Shown here piece by piece: positions 51,709 to 60,855 of a DNA stretch of 64,000 nucleotides (positions are counted from its first letter, which is position 1; each line of letters begins with the position of its first letter). A model generated the notes under the pieces. The model worked only from the letters and a program-made list of their open reading frames with translations. It did not search any database and was not told where the DNA came from. Origin of the DNA: Bacillota bacterium (GTDB lineage: Bacteria; Bacillota; Clostridia; Lachnospirales; Lachnospiraceae); NCBI GenBank assembly GCA_023442465.1, contig JAEZZQ010000016.1:533576-597575 (forward strand). Direction: 5' to 3'. A program made the position numbers and the translations under genes.

Positions 51709-53505
51709 TTAATTCTCGACACGTAAGGCTTGCCTTATTTTTGTTACAGATTCATTCATTTGCGTTGGACTCATCCCCCTACTACTTGATACAGGTATTT
51801 CATTTAGTGAATCCACCTCATCTTCTATCAAGCACATATTTCTCCGTATAATTTCCTCCTCTATTTCCTGCTTATCTGCATACTCCACCTTTCTTGCTGA
51901 TTTCTCTTCTATTTCATAAGATTCATCAAATGTAATTCCCCACTTTAAAAAAAGTTTGAGTTTTGTTCTCATAGGATGAGTTCCAGTCTTTGATACTACG
52001 AAGCTCCCTTTAGGCATAGATTTTAATTCATCTGCTGACAAAAGCGGTCTTTGTATCATCTGTAGGGACTGGCTGGGATCATTCTTTCCTCTGCTTATGG
52101 AACCGGTCATAACTGTTCTGTTCCCTAAACTTTTTGACAATATCTCTGCTGATTCTGAGTTGGGCGCGAAACCTCCGAAGATGGTATCTTGGCAGTTATC
52201 TATGATGATTTCAGCCCCTTCTTTTCCATAGTTCTTTGTAAGCTGCGCAAAGGATTGTATCATAGGTACTATACTGACCCGCCTTGATCGAGATGAGGAA
52301 AACATCATTTCCGCACTCTCAATTTTAGGTATGGTACCTACCTCATCCCAATAGAAAATCACACGGTTTTCTAGCTTGCCGCCATTTTCATCTGCCACAG
52401 ATAAAATTTCCCGATAGAGCTGCTGGATAATGAGAGATACTAAAAAATATTTCGTATTATCTTCCTCCGGCATCACCAGAAATAAAGCCGTTTTTTTCTT
52501 ACAGAAAGATTCTGCATCAATATCCGTATCAAAACAAAGAATCTGTTCTAACTCTGAGTCCAAAAAAGCATTTAGTCTGGAAAGAGCAGTTGATAATACT
52601 GATTGCATAGACTGTTCGGCCGTATTAAGTGCTGCCCCTGCAAACCATTTTGCTTTATGGTCATCCGGCAGCTTCGACATAAGCAGTTGGAACTGGTTCT
52701 TACCCTTTATTTTTGAAGGTGCCAGCAGATCCTGAATCAGTTTAAATACACTGATAATGTGCCGTTTCTTTGATGGACAAAATTCTGCGATCAACAGAAT
52801 TACCGCCGTAAGGATTCCTTCTGCGGCATCATAAAAAAATGCATTTTGGCCATAAGATGCTGAATCTCCTCCGCCAGACGATATAATCGTTTTGGCTGTA
52901 ATCTTAGCGTACTTTTCTGCTCTCGCCTTTGCATACAAGTTTTTGTCGTCTGCTAGATATATGTCCATATATTTATTCACTAAATGGAGCATATTATCTC
53001 CATCACTTCTGGTTGGATTTCTAAGATCGATAACTGCCACATCATATCCATAATATTTTTTTGCAACACAACCATAATTACGATATAAATCTCCCTTGGT
53101 GTCGGTAGTAAGAAAACTCATACCACAAGCACACGCATATTCTAAATTTGGATACAAAAAATGTGCCGTTTTTCCTATTCCTGCTGCCCCCACCATTAAA
53201 CAGTGAACATCACCGGTATCCACCAACGCATAGAGATTTCCACCTAATTCAAAACTACCGAGAATCAATCCCTGTGCTTTCGGAAGATGAATCCCCTTTC
53301 TCCAGTTATCCGGCTCATACAATACCTGTTCATATGTTCCCTTTATCTCCTGCTTGGTAGCAAAACGGGCGGTTCCATGCTGTCCATCTCCTACGGTCTT
53401 ACTTTTAATTCCATTTAACGTATAATAATGGGCCAACATGGAGATTCCTCCAATGACAACAAACATAACACTTCCCATTACAAGGAGCATTGTTACTGAT
53501 TGCAT
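51709..53505 (-). CDS. VirD4/TraG-type conjugal coupling protein (CD1115 family)
   Basis: A 598-residue type IV coupling protein that links the relaxase-DNA complex to the mating channel. An N-terminal membrane helix (MLLVMGSVMFVVIGGISML) is followed by HGTARFATKQEI. The Walker A motif is MVGAAGIGKTAHFLYPNLEY at about residue 105. FLTTDTKGDLYRNYG comes next and the Walker B motif is NRVIFYWDEVGTIPK. The TraG-like stretch SRRVSIVPMIQSFAQLTKNYG follows. I start at the ATG 53503-53505, just before the membrane helix. A longer frame to 53577 adds sequence that overlaps the upstream gene and has no membrane or family features. Confidence 0.92.
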   Translation of the reverse strand: MQSVTMLLVMGSVMFVVIGGISMLAHYYTLNGIKSKTVGDGQHGTARFATKQEIKGTYEQVLYEPDNWRKGIHLPKAQGLILGSFELGGNLYALVDTGDVHCLMVGAAGIGKTAHFLYPNLEYACACGMSFLTTDTKGDLYRNYGCVAKKYYGYDVAVIDLRNPTRSDGDNMLHLVNKYMDIYLADDKNLYAKARAEKYAKITAKTIISSGGGDSASYGQNAFFYDAAEGILTAVILLIAEFCPSKKRHIISVFKLIQDLLAPSKIKGKNQFQLLMSKLPDDHKAKWFAGAALNTAEQSMQSVLSTALSRLNAFLDSELEQILCFDTDIDAESFCKKKTALFLVMPEEDNTKYFLVSLIIQQLYREILSVADENGGKLENRVIFYWDEVGTIPKIESAEMMFSSSRSRRVSIVPMIQSFAQLTKNYGKEGAEIIIDNCQDTIFGGFAPNSESAEILSKSLGNRTVMTGSISRGKNDPSQSLQMIQRPLLSADELKSMPKGSFVVSKTGTHPMRTKLKLFLKWGITFDESYEIEEKSARKVEYADKQEIEEEIIRRNMCLIEDEVDSLNEIPVSSSRGMSPTQMNESVTKIRQALRVEN

Positions 53506-54920
53506 GCGATGCTCATCCCTCTCTCCTGTTTTTGTACTTTTAATTCTAAATGCAAAAAAATATGAGTCTTTACACATTCCATGCTAAGACCCATACATTT
53601 CTTCACAAATAACTCCTTGTTCTCCGGCAACTCCAAATCCTTGGTTTGATGAACTTCTATTAATTCATCAAATACTTTTTGAAAATTTTTGAGCCGTGTC
53701 TTTAGATTGCCTTTGTCTTTATGTGGATAATACCTTCTGCACAGATAATCAATAATTCGATCTACCTCAATATCTTTTCCAAGCTCCTTTCCACATTTTG
53801 TTATGTATTTGATTGCTATCCCTGCTAACAGTAGCCCATATCCATCAAATGCATCTTCCAGATGCTCCCAATCTTGTCCATTCTTCAACTCATCGTGGAT
53901 GCCTTTAAAATAGTGGAGCAAAGATTCCATCGTTGCAAATTTCTCATCTATACTATCTGCTGTCTTTTTCAAATCTTTCCCCCATGCCAGACATTCTTCG
54001 ATTGCCGGATGCTCCTGTGCCATAATAGGTTCCAATCCATGTTTATATTTTAAATCCTCATTCCAATCCTTATATACTGGCTGCAATATCTGAATCTGAA
54101 TTGTTGGTTTTTCTTTGATCGCCAATTCTGCCAGTCTTCCATTATTTTCAATGCCTGCCTTATCATGATCCAGACACAGTATCACAGTATTTATCTGCGG
54201 ACATTCTCTAAGCATCTGTAACATAGCATGCTCTGCAACACCATTTAATACAATATAGCTGCTGTTCTTCCAATTTGATGGATACAAAGTAAGGAAAGAC
54301 AAGAAATCAATGGAGGATTCAAACACATACACCTTACTGCCTGTTCCGATATGTCCAAATCCATATGCCGGATTGGAATTTTCCTCATTCATACGAAAAT
54401 TTCCACCATCTGAATAAGTACCTTTTTTATGAGCATGTCGCGGTACTCCTTCTTTATCTACCCCCACAAATACCGCGTTATGATGTTCCTTCGATTCATA
54501 TAAAGTTCCCTCCCTGGCAAAATAAGAAATAATTTCCCGGTCTATCAGTCTTTGTTTCATAAGATAGGCATATACCCGTCTCATATTCTCATTTTTTTCA
54601 GGCAGCCGAAACGCCTTTTGCTCTATCTGATAGGTCCCCTCTGATATGGTTTTCTGCTCTGGATTCTCTGCTTCTTTCCTTTTTTCTAACGGTCTACCAT
54701 ACTTTTTTCCAGGGATTACCTGACCTGATTCTCCATCCAATAAATAAGTCACTGCTTCTGGAAATGACATATTATAGAATTCCTGCAAAAAATCAATAGC
54801 ATAACTGCCTTCCATTTCACTGTGGCGATACCATTTGTTATCCCGAAAGGTCACACTCGTATGTTTTTTCCAACGCCATTCATTGCCAGCCTTTTCGTAT
54901 GCCTCATTTTCTCTCCGCAA
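53493..54920 (-). CDS. DUF3991/toprim primase-like protein
   Basis: A protein of at least 475 residues. The N-terminal region is a degenerate CHC2-like fold without cysteines (EWRWKKHTSVTFRDNKWYRH...GSYAIDFLQEF), followed by DUF3991-like helices and a toprim domain with the catalytic Glu in VYVFESSIDFLSFL and Asp-x-Asp in VILCLDHDKAGIENN. It likely primes or processes the transferred strand. The coordinates use the first standard start codon, a TTG without a ribosome binding site. The frame stays open to 54982 and includes IYFTEEQKERANAVPIADIL, typical of the family N-terminus. That start would be an ATT at 54975-54977 with GGAG 5 nt upstream. Confidence 0.85.
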   Translation of the reverse strand: MRRENEAYEKAGNEWRWKKHTSVTFRDNKWYRHSEMEGSYAIDFLQEFYNMSFPEAVTYLLDGESGQVIPGKKYGRPLEKRKEAENPEQKTISEGTYQIEQKAFRLPEKNENMRRVYAYLMKQRLIDREIISYFAREGTLYESKEHHNAVFVGVDKEGVPRHAHKKGTYSDGGNFRMNEENSNPAYGFGHIGTGSKVYVFESSIDFLSFLTLYPSNWKNSSYIVLNGVAEHAMLQMLRECPQINTVILCLDHDKAGIENNGRLAELAIKEKPTIQIQILQPVYKDWNEDLKYKHGLEPIMAQEHPAIEECLAWGKDLKKTADSIDEKFATMESLLHYFKGIHDELKNGQDWEHLEDAFDGYGLLLAGIAIKYITKCGKELGKDIEVDRIIDYLCRRYYPHKDKGNLKTRLKNFQKVFDELIEVHQTKDLELPENKELFVKKCMGLSMECVKTHIFLHLELKVQKQERGMSIACNQ

Positions 54921-55004
54921 AATGTCTGCAATGGGAACTGCATTGGCACGTTCCTTTTGTTCCTCTGTAAAATAAATAAAATCTCCGATAAGAACTTCTC
55001 CCTT

Positions 55005-55343
55005 CTACTGCATAAATGTCATTTTCATACCTTGCTCCTGAATGGATTTATATTTCACAGGAATATGCTTTTGCCTAGCAAAATTCACTTCCTTATCCAT
55101 CCCAACGGTAAGGTTCTGACCAAATACCCATATCTCATCACATATTTCTAGTATATGTAAACCCATTTGAATTCCCAGCGCTCTCTCCATAGGACTGATG
55201 TCATCCAATATCTGAGGATATTAAAGATGCGGTGCTATCGGAGTATAGCCTGCTCTTATCGCTTTTCTGCAATATTCTTGCGCCCTTTTTACGTTCCCTT
55301 CTACATCCCCTGAAAATGGAGAACAAATATAAATTAATTTCAT
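55005..55343 (-). pseudogene. DUF4406-type protein gene broken by one in-frame stop
   Basis: From an ATG at 55341-55343 with AAAGGAG upstream, the frame reads MKLIYICSPFSGDVEGN...GYTPIAPHL, then a TAA at 55221-55223 (codon 41), then YPQILDDISPMERALGIQMG and DEIWVFGQNLTVGMDKEV up to 55005. The joined 112-residue product is a full-length DUF4406-type, nucleoside deoxyribosyltransferase-like protein, and family members have a Leu (TTA) where the TAA stands. It is therefore a single-base nonsense allele, not a frameshift. A downstream in-frame start could yield only the C-terminal half. Confidence 0.85.
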
Positions 55344-55357
55344 ATGTACTCCTTTTG

Positions 55358-58222
55358 CTACATGCTCTGTTGGGGGATATGATCGTCCTCCGCATGGCCT
55401 TGTGCAATTTTCTTTTCTCTGATTTTTCGCCTTAACTTTTTATCCGCAGTAATTCCTGTTCCATTTCCACCGTTACTTCTATTATCAGCAAAGATATTTC
55501 CAAGATGTCTTAGCAGTCTGGTTGCCATCAGCATGGTATCCGGATAATACTTATCATTCCAGTGTTCCAGAAGATATGTGGCATAAGGATTTCCCTGTTC
55601 TGAAGCTCTTGACAAATAATAGAACGCTTTTTCTTTATCCTGTTCCACCTCTTTTCCGATTAAATAAAGTTTTCCTACCACATATTGTGCATAAGGATTA
55701 TCTAAGTCTGCGGACTGGATCAGATATTTTAATGCCTGTTCTATATCATTTGAAACTTCCTCACCCTCCAGATACATTTTCCCTAATAGGTAAGCTGCGA
55801 ACTCATTATCCTGTTCTGCTGCTCTTTTCAGATAAAAGAGTGCCATTTCTATATCTTTGCATTCTTCTGTAAGATAAATTTTACCCAACTGAAATTCTGC
55901 ATAAGAATGATCCTTCTCGGCAGCCATCCGTAAATACTCGATTGCCTTTGATAAATCTTTTGCCAGTAATTTTCCATCCGCATATAATTTTCCAAGAGCA
56001 TAAGCGGCAAATGCATTCTCTTTCTCTGCAAAATAATCAAGCCATTCCACCGCTTGTTTAATTTTTTCATAGTCAAGAGGCTGTTCTTCATCCAACTTTT
56101 TTTGCTCCTGTTTGAGATACAATTTTGCAAGTTGATATTTCGCATACAGATTTCCGTATTCGGATGATTTTTCAAAATACCTCTGTGCCTTTGATTCATC
56201 CTTTTCCGTTCCCTTTCCTTTGAGATACATAGCTCCGATACGATATAAAAGCATGTCATCCTTTGATTTTCTTTCCATAGTAAGAAAATCAAGAAATGCT
56301 ACATGATAACATTTTTCCGCCAGCTCCAAACTCTTTTCTGTACCAATTCCTTTTTCATACATCTTTGCCACTTCATAAGAAGCATAGGGATTTCCCTGCT
56401 CATGTGATAATTTAAACAATTGACAGGCTTTCCGGTAACTCTGCTCTACCCCTTTTCCATGATAATAAAGAGTACCAAGAGAATACTGGGCATACTTGTA
56501 TTCCGCACCAACTGCCTTTTCAAACCATTCTGCCGCTTTCCCAAAGTCCTCCTCTGTTCCCAGACCATACTGATATAGCTTTCCAATCCGATATTCCAAA
56601 AAGGCACGATGCCCTTTCTTCTCTGCTCTTTGAACAGAATAATGAAATACCTGAAAGGATTTTCGATACCACTCATCTGCTTTTATTTCATCCGGCTCTA
56701 CATATATCCCTTGCTGGTACATCCTCGCCACATCATACATTGCAAGAGCATTTCCATTCTCCGCTTCCTCCTTCATAATTTCATAAGCAGCCTCCATATC
56801 CGGTTCCGCATCTTCTGTCCCATACAGATATCCTCTGGCTTCTTTATAAGTATCTGTCCAACTGGCGTAATATTTCGAATGTGGTTTTTGAACGGTTTGA
56901 TTTTCTCTTTCTGAACCTCTGCTCCTTAACCCTTCCACTGCCGGATTTTCCTTAAAGATATTCTCCTTCCATACTTCTGCCGTATCTTCACTCTCTATCT
57001 GGTCATCTTCACTGTTTGTCTGTTCATCTTCCTCTGATATTTCCGCCATGGTATGTTCCATGTATTCTTCTCGCTTTTCACTTCCGGCATCATCCAAATA
57101 AAAATGGCCGCTGCCTAGCTTAACCGCTTCGGCAATGACCATATTTTTAATACTCTTAAATTCTTTTTGTTCTGACAAGGGAGGGTACTCTGGCATGGTA
57201 GTTCTATAGATACGGTATACTTCATTCTGACACTCTTTCCAGCTTTCATAACATTTTGCCACTGCTTCTTCTTTTGCCATTGTATCCACAATTTCATTTA
57301 CAATGGCTTTTACATCTGACTTCAGATATCCATAAACTTTCTTCCCTCCGGTGTTTTGCAGGCGCCTTGCCAGAAGACTCATCTGTTCTGTAATCTTTTC
57401 GTTATGACAGATTCCATTCTTCATTTGCTTGATTAATTCCTGTAGTATAGTCTGGGCCTCTTCTTTTAGTTCTTTTTTCTGCTCATTCTTCTTTTCATAG
57501 ATATGCATAAAGTCCTGACGGAAAACGTCATGTGCCAGAATAGACCTCATAGTTTCTATCCCGTTCTTTGTCAGATATCCCTCCGATGGATTTTTCGAAT
57601 AAATGACAAGATGTACATGGGGATGATGGGACTCATTATGAAAAGCGGCATACCATTTCAGATTCATACTGTCTATCTTATAATTTTCTGCGAAAGCCTG
57701 TACCCTACTACGGAGCAACTCCTGCCACTGACTGCCACTGCCATATCCGAGCCTTTCTGCGTCCTCCCGCCGCAGACTGATTACATTAGTCCATATCACA
57801 CCTTTATGATTCGCCACCTCATCAGCAACCTGAGACAGCACCACTGGTTTCCCTTCATCAGAAAACAGACCATGAGTACCTATGTTTTCTACTCTTGGTC
57901 TGTTTGCCAGATAATCCATATAATTTTTCTTCTTTGCAATGATATCTAGATTGTATTCCAATGCCTGTGTAATAAATTCCGAAGCATTCTTACGGGTAGG
58001 ATTATGAATGTAATCAAAATATTCATGCATTCTGTCTGCATCTTCAATTTTCGAAATGATATCCTGAATCAGTTCTTTTTGTTTTACTGTGGCAGGCAGC
58101 AAGGCGTTTGTATCTGCAACTTTTTCTACTCCCTCTCTTGTTCCAATATATTGTATCAAATTATGAAGATGTTCCGGCGGGACATTTTTTAAATAGTTAC
58201 AGCGCAGGATTAGTTTTGCCAT
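55358..58222 (-). CDS. MobP-type relaxase fused to Sel1-like repeats
   Basis: A 954-residue protein. The N-terminal third is a MobP3-like relaxase: the catalytic Tyr is in IQYIGTREGVE (residue 25) and the metal-binding histidines in WYAAFHNESHHPHVHLVIYS (residues 190-209). It nicks oriT and stays bound to the transferred strand. After an acidic linker (residues about 395-450) come about twelve Sel1-like/TPR-type repeats (about 485-910) with the alternating pattern A.Y.LG..Y..G.G...D...A..Y. The C-terminus is basic. The start has GGGGAGG upstream. In this position the Sel1 array would be a protein-protein scaffold towards the coupling protein. Confidence 0.9.
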   Translation of the reverse strand: MAKLILRCNYLKNVPPEHLHNLIQYIGTREGVEKVADTNALLPATVKQKELIQDIISKIEDADRMHEYFDYIHNPTRKNASEFITQALEYNLDIIAKKKNYMDYLANRPRVENIGTHGLFSDEGKPVVLSQVADEVANHKGVIWTNVISLRREDAERLGYGSGSQWQELLRSRVQAFAENYKIDSMNLKWYAAFHNESHHPHVHLVIYSKNPSEGYLTKNGIETMRSILAHDVFRQDFMHIYEKKNEQKKELKEEAQTILQELIKQMKNGICHNEKITEQMSLLARRLQNTGGKKVYGYLKSDVKAIVNEIVDTMAKEEAVAKCYESWKECQNEVYRIYRTTMPEYPPLSEQKEFKSIKNMVIAEAVKLGSGHFYLDDAGSEKREEYMEHTMAEISEEDEQTNSEDDQIESEDTAEVWKENIFKENPAVEGLRSRGSERENQTVQKPHSKYYASWTDTYKEARGYLYGTEDAEPDMEAAYEIMKEEAENGNALAMYDVARMYQQGIYVEPDEIKADEWYRKSFQVFHYSVQRAEKKGHRAFLEYRIGKLYQYGLGTEEDFGKAAEWFEKAVGAEYKYAQYSLGTLYYHGKGVEQSYRKACQLFKLSHEQGNPYASYEVAKMYEKGIGTEKSLELAEKCYHVAFLDFLTMERKSKDDMLLYRIGAMYLKGKGTEKDESKAQRYFEKSSEYGNLYAKYQLAKLYLKQEQKKLDEEQPLDYEKIKQAVEWLDYFAEKENAFAAYALGKLYADGKLLAKDLSKAIEYLRMAAEKDHSYAEFQLGKIYLTEECKDIEMALFYLKRAAEQDNEFAAYLLGKMYLEGEEVSNDIEQALKYLIQSADLDNPYAQYVVGKLYLIGKEVEQDKEKAFYYLSRASEQGNPYATYLLEHWNDKYYPDTMLMATRLLRHLGNIFADNRSNGGNGTGITADKKLRRKIREKKIAQGHAEDDHIPQQSM

Positions 58223-58231
58223 AATCCTCCC

Positions 58232-59716
58232 CTATTCTTTTAATTGTATTTCTAACATCTTCACTATTTTTTCAAAATAATCACGTTCTCCAATAAAATG
58301 CATATTTCCAATAGCTTCATTATCATTAAGCACTTTTAACACACTTTCAAAATGCACATTGCTATTCTGATTATCTATCAGTTCCTTTACAACTTTCCGA
58401 AATTTTTCATAATCATTCTTGTATGTTGCCAGCATCATTTCTAAATCTCCGATTGTCATAATATAGCATCTGCTATCTGTCTCGAAAATTTCCGGTATCG
58501 AAGACATGACAATTTGTGTATTTGTCATGCATTCATACAAAAGAAATATTTTTATTACCGGCTTTTCTCCATGATACTCTTCCTCAGAATTTTTTAACTG
58601 TTGATAGGCCTCTCTTATATTCCTATCATAAAATCTATCAATCTGCTGCATGCTCGGGTTCTGTTGTTTTGCCCCTATTCCTAATAGACCCGACTTTAAT
58701 TCAAACAAAAACACTGCATCCTCAAATTCAACGAAAAAATCAGCACTCTTTTTACCTTGTTCTGGTATCTTATTCCATGCGCCTTTTGACAGATAAATGT
58801 CTGCCATCTCTTCAAAATACTGTTCAAACATTTCTCCGAATGCATTTACGAATTTCTGTCCTCCATTATTTTTTAAATAATAATCTCTGATAAGCCAGTA
58901 TAATCCATCTCCCATAAGCATCCATACCAGATAATGGCTAACTGCAATATACTCCTTTTTCTTATCTGTACATATAAAAGGCTTACTATAAAAAATCTGT
59001 TTGCCTATGTTTGATTTTCTTACTTCATCGTATGTCACTGCATAGTATTCCACTATTTTCCGTATATTTTCTTTTGTCAGAATACTTTTATCTTTTTTAC
59101 AATATAATTCTTCCGGCGCATTTAATATATCCGTATGCTGGCTGCACAGCCACAAAATAATCAGCTCAACAGTCATCAATTCATCTGCGTTAAGGTTAAA
59201 TATATTCTGTGTAACCTCATTTACACTGACTATTTTTTCCCTGCTGATCTTATCTGATCCAACCAATATGTGATAATTTCTATTAAAGTTCTGTATCGTC
59301 CATGAAATATTTTGGAATTTAAACTGCTCATACGTTATTCCTGCAATATATTTATATACGTCTTTTAATTCTGCCTCACTTATAAATTCACTTCCTGAAT
59401 GTTCATTTTCATACCCTCGATAAAGATTAATTATTTCCCCCACTTCATTAGGCTGTATGATTTTTTTACGATAATCATTTGCATTCATAATAGAGAGGTA
59501 AGCCATAGCTTGTATATCCCATGCTGACAATGTTACCCCTACTTGCCTGTGGATAAATCCATGCTGAATAATATTTATAGGAAAATCCAAACAGCAGTTC
59601 AAATGCTCTTTAGACGATTCCCTTTGTTTATTGAACATTTTTATCGATAATTCTGCAAAGAAATATATAAAATCCCTTACAGCATACTCTTTAACAAAAG
59701 ATATAAAATCTTTCAT
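58232..59716 (-). CDS. Unknown protein with a PD-(D/E)XK nuclease-like motif
   Basis: A 494-residue soluble protein I cannot assign to a named family. In its C-terminal third the order GEMFEQYFEEMADIYL (about 294-309), GKKSADFFVEFEDAVFLFELKSG (Asp 326, Glu 339, Lys 341) fits the PD-(D/E)XK nuclease core: a helix Glu, an Asp, then Glu-x-Lys about 13 residues later. The N-terminal two thirds are helical with HYLVWMLMGDGLYWLIRDYY. It starts at ATG after GGGGGAGG and lies 24 bp after a membrane-protein gene. The pair interrupts the usual accessory protein-relaxase order, so it is probably a transported defence or competition cassette (inference). Confidence 0.75.
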   Translation of the reverse strand: MKDFISFVKEYAVRDFIYFFAELSIKMFNKQRESSKEHLNCCLDFPINIIQHGFIHRQVGVTLSAWDIQAMAYLSIMNANDYRKKIIQPNEVGEIINLYRGYENEHSGSEFISEAELKDVYKYIAGITYEQFKFQNISWTIQNFNRNYHILVGSDKISREKIVSVNEVTQNIFNLNADELMTVELIILWLCSQHTDILNAPEELYCKKDKSILTKENIRKIVEYYAVTYDEVRKSNIGKQIFYSKPFICTDKKKEYIAVSHYLVWMLMGDGLYWLIRDYYLKNNGGQKFVNAFGEMFEQYFEEMADIYLSKGAWNKIPEQGKKSADFFVEFEDAVFLFELKSGLLGIGAKQQNPSMQQIDRFYDRNIREAYQQLKNSEEEYHGEKPVIKIFLLYECMTNTQIVMSSIPEIFETDSRCYIMTIGDLEMMLATYKNDYEKFRKVVKELIDNQNSNVHFESVLKVLNDNEAIGNMHFIGERDYFEKIVKMLEIQLKE

Positions 59717-59740
59717 GCTCTAGCCTCCCCCTTTTTAATA

Positions 59741-60400
59741 TTAAAAATTATAATCATCAGCTTCTCCTAAAAATTTTGAAGCCATATATTTTGAAAAATA
59801 ATTTAAAAGAAATAAAGCTGTTTCTTCATAAAACACAAAAAAGAATATGAGTAAAAATCCTTCTATATGATTTACTTCCGTATACACAGACAGTAAAATA
59901 GCCTCAACGCACAAAAAAATTATCTCAAATAAATCTGTTTTCTTTTCAAACCTATACCAAACTTTATAAACCAGTACCGCAAGTATGCTGGTACAAACAG
60001 CACCTACGATTGTCCCTATAAAGGTTTGAAACGATAATACTGTAACAAATACACTTTTAACAATTAATAAAAGGCTTTCTGTTGTTCCGCCGGTATCCTC
60101 ACATTCTTTTGCTATCCCGTAGAAAATGTACACCATTGTCAGAATTAATATCATTACTACTGCTTTATCCTCTAATTGGTTAGCATTCAATAAATTCCAT
60201 GTTATCGTCAATAATGCGATAATACCAATATCTCTAAATATTGCTTTTATTCTCTTCTCTGAGTCAAAAATTTTGTATTTAAGAAGTCCAAAACGAAAAG
60301 CTAAACCCAGACCCGCTGGCAGCCAATACCACCACATACTAAAAAACCATACCACTGCCTGATTCATTCTTGACTCTAATAATTCTGTCAACGTCTCCAT
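59741..60400 (-). CDS. Multi-pass membrane protein paired with the nuclease-like gene
   Basis: A 219-residue very hydrophobic protein with about six predicted membrane helices (for example VVWFFSMWWYWLPAGLGLAF, AVVMILILTMVYIFYGIA, LLLIVKSVFVTVLSFQTFIG, FEIIFLCVEAILLSVYTEV, FLLIFFFVFYEETALFLLNY). A basic cytoplasmic segment follows the first helix (KYKIFDSEKRIKAIFRD). It has no recognised transporter motif. It starts at ATG with GAGGTGATG upstream and is followed after 24 bp by the nuclease-like gene, so the two form a unit. A membrane effector or anchor partnered with a nuclease-like sensor is one reading. Confidence 0.75.
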   Translation of the reverse strand: METLTELLESRMNQAVVWFFSMWWYWLPAGLGLAFRFGLLKYKIFDSEKRIKAIFRDIGIIALLTITWNLLNANQLEDKAVVMILILTMVYIFYGIAKECEDTGGTTESLLLIVKSVFVTVLSFQTFIGTIVGAVCTSILAVLVYKVWYRFEKKTDLFEIIFLCVEAILLSVYTEVNHIEGFLLIFFFVFYEETALFLLNYFSKYMASKFLGEADDYNF

Positions 60401-60444
60401 CTACATCACCTCAAAACCATTATACTGTAAAAACTTCTTTTACA

Positions 60445-60855
60445 CTATTCTTGATTTTGAAACGCATATGCCTCTTCAAATTTTATGGCACCATTAATCC
60501 GTTTTACTTCATCCAAGCACTTTACATGTAACTTCCTCAGTACCTCTTCCTCTACTCCATGGCTATAAGCAATCACATGAGATAGCTTCGAGGTTTCCAC
60601 TGCCAGTTTAAACATAGCACGAGCCATTCTATTCTCACTATCCTTTACAGTTGCATGCATAACAGAAGAAATAGTTGACAACATATAGTTTTCAATTTTT
60701 TCTGAAGTGAGATAACCAATATAGAATTTCAATGCTCGATTAACAAACTCATTTCTCGATTTCACATTAGCTTGCTGGAGCAGGCTGTCTACCTGCTCCA
60801 GAATATCCTCTTCTACATAAAATGCTTTTCGAACTTTATTCTTTTCATCACTCAT
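60445..60855 (-). CDS. Ribbon-helix-helix mobilisation accessory protein
   Basis: A 136-residue protein whose N-terminus is a ribbon-helix-helix DNA-binding fold (KAFYVEEDILEQVDSLLQQANVKSRNEFVNRALKFY). A long helical C-terminus follows (MLSTISSVMHATVKDSENRMARAMFKLAVE). Proteins of this type bind oriT and load the relaxase. Its gene normally sits next to the relaxase, but here the two-gene cassette at 58232-60400 comes between them. The candidate oriT hairpin lies about 900 bp upstream. It overlaps the 3' end of the methyltransferase remnant by 8 nt. Confidence 0.85.
   Translation of the reverse strand: MSDEKNKVRKAFYVEEDILEQVDSLLQQANVKSRNEFVNRALKFYIGYLTSEKIENYMLSTISSVMHATVKDSENRMARAMFKLAVETSKLSHVIAYSHGVEEEVLRKLHVKCLDEVKRINGAIKFEEAYAFQNQE

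Noticed and set aside
55201..55407. Minus-strand 68-codon frame overlapping the DUF4406-type region
   Set aside because: The adjacent frame with ATG 55343 and AAAGGAG reconstructs a recognisable family once the TAA is read through, so this frame is a shadow.
55600..56760. Periodic repeats that could be mistaken for a tandem-repeat or CRISPR-like array
   Set aside because: The periodicity comes from Sel1-like protein repeats. DNA copies are divergent, with no constant repeats or spacers.
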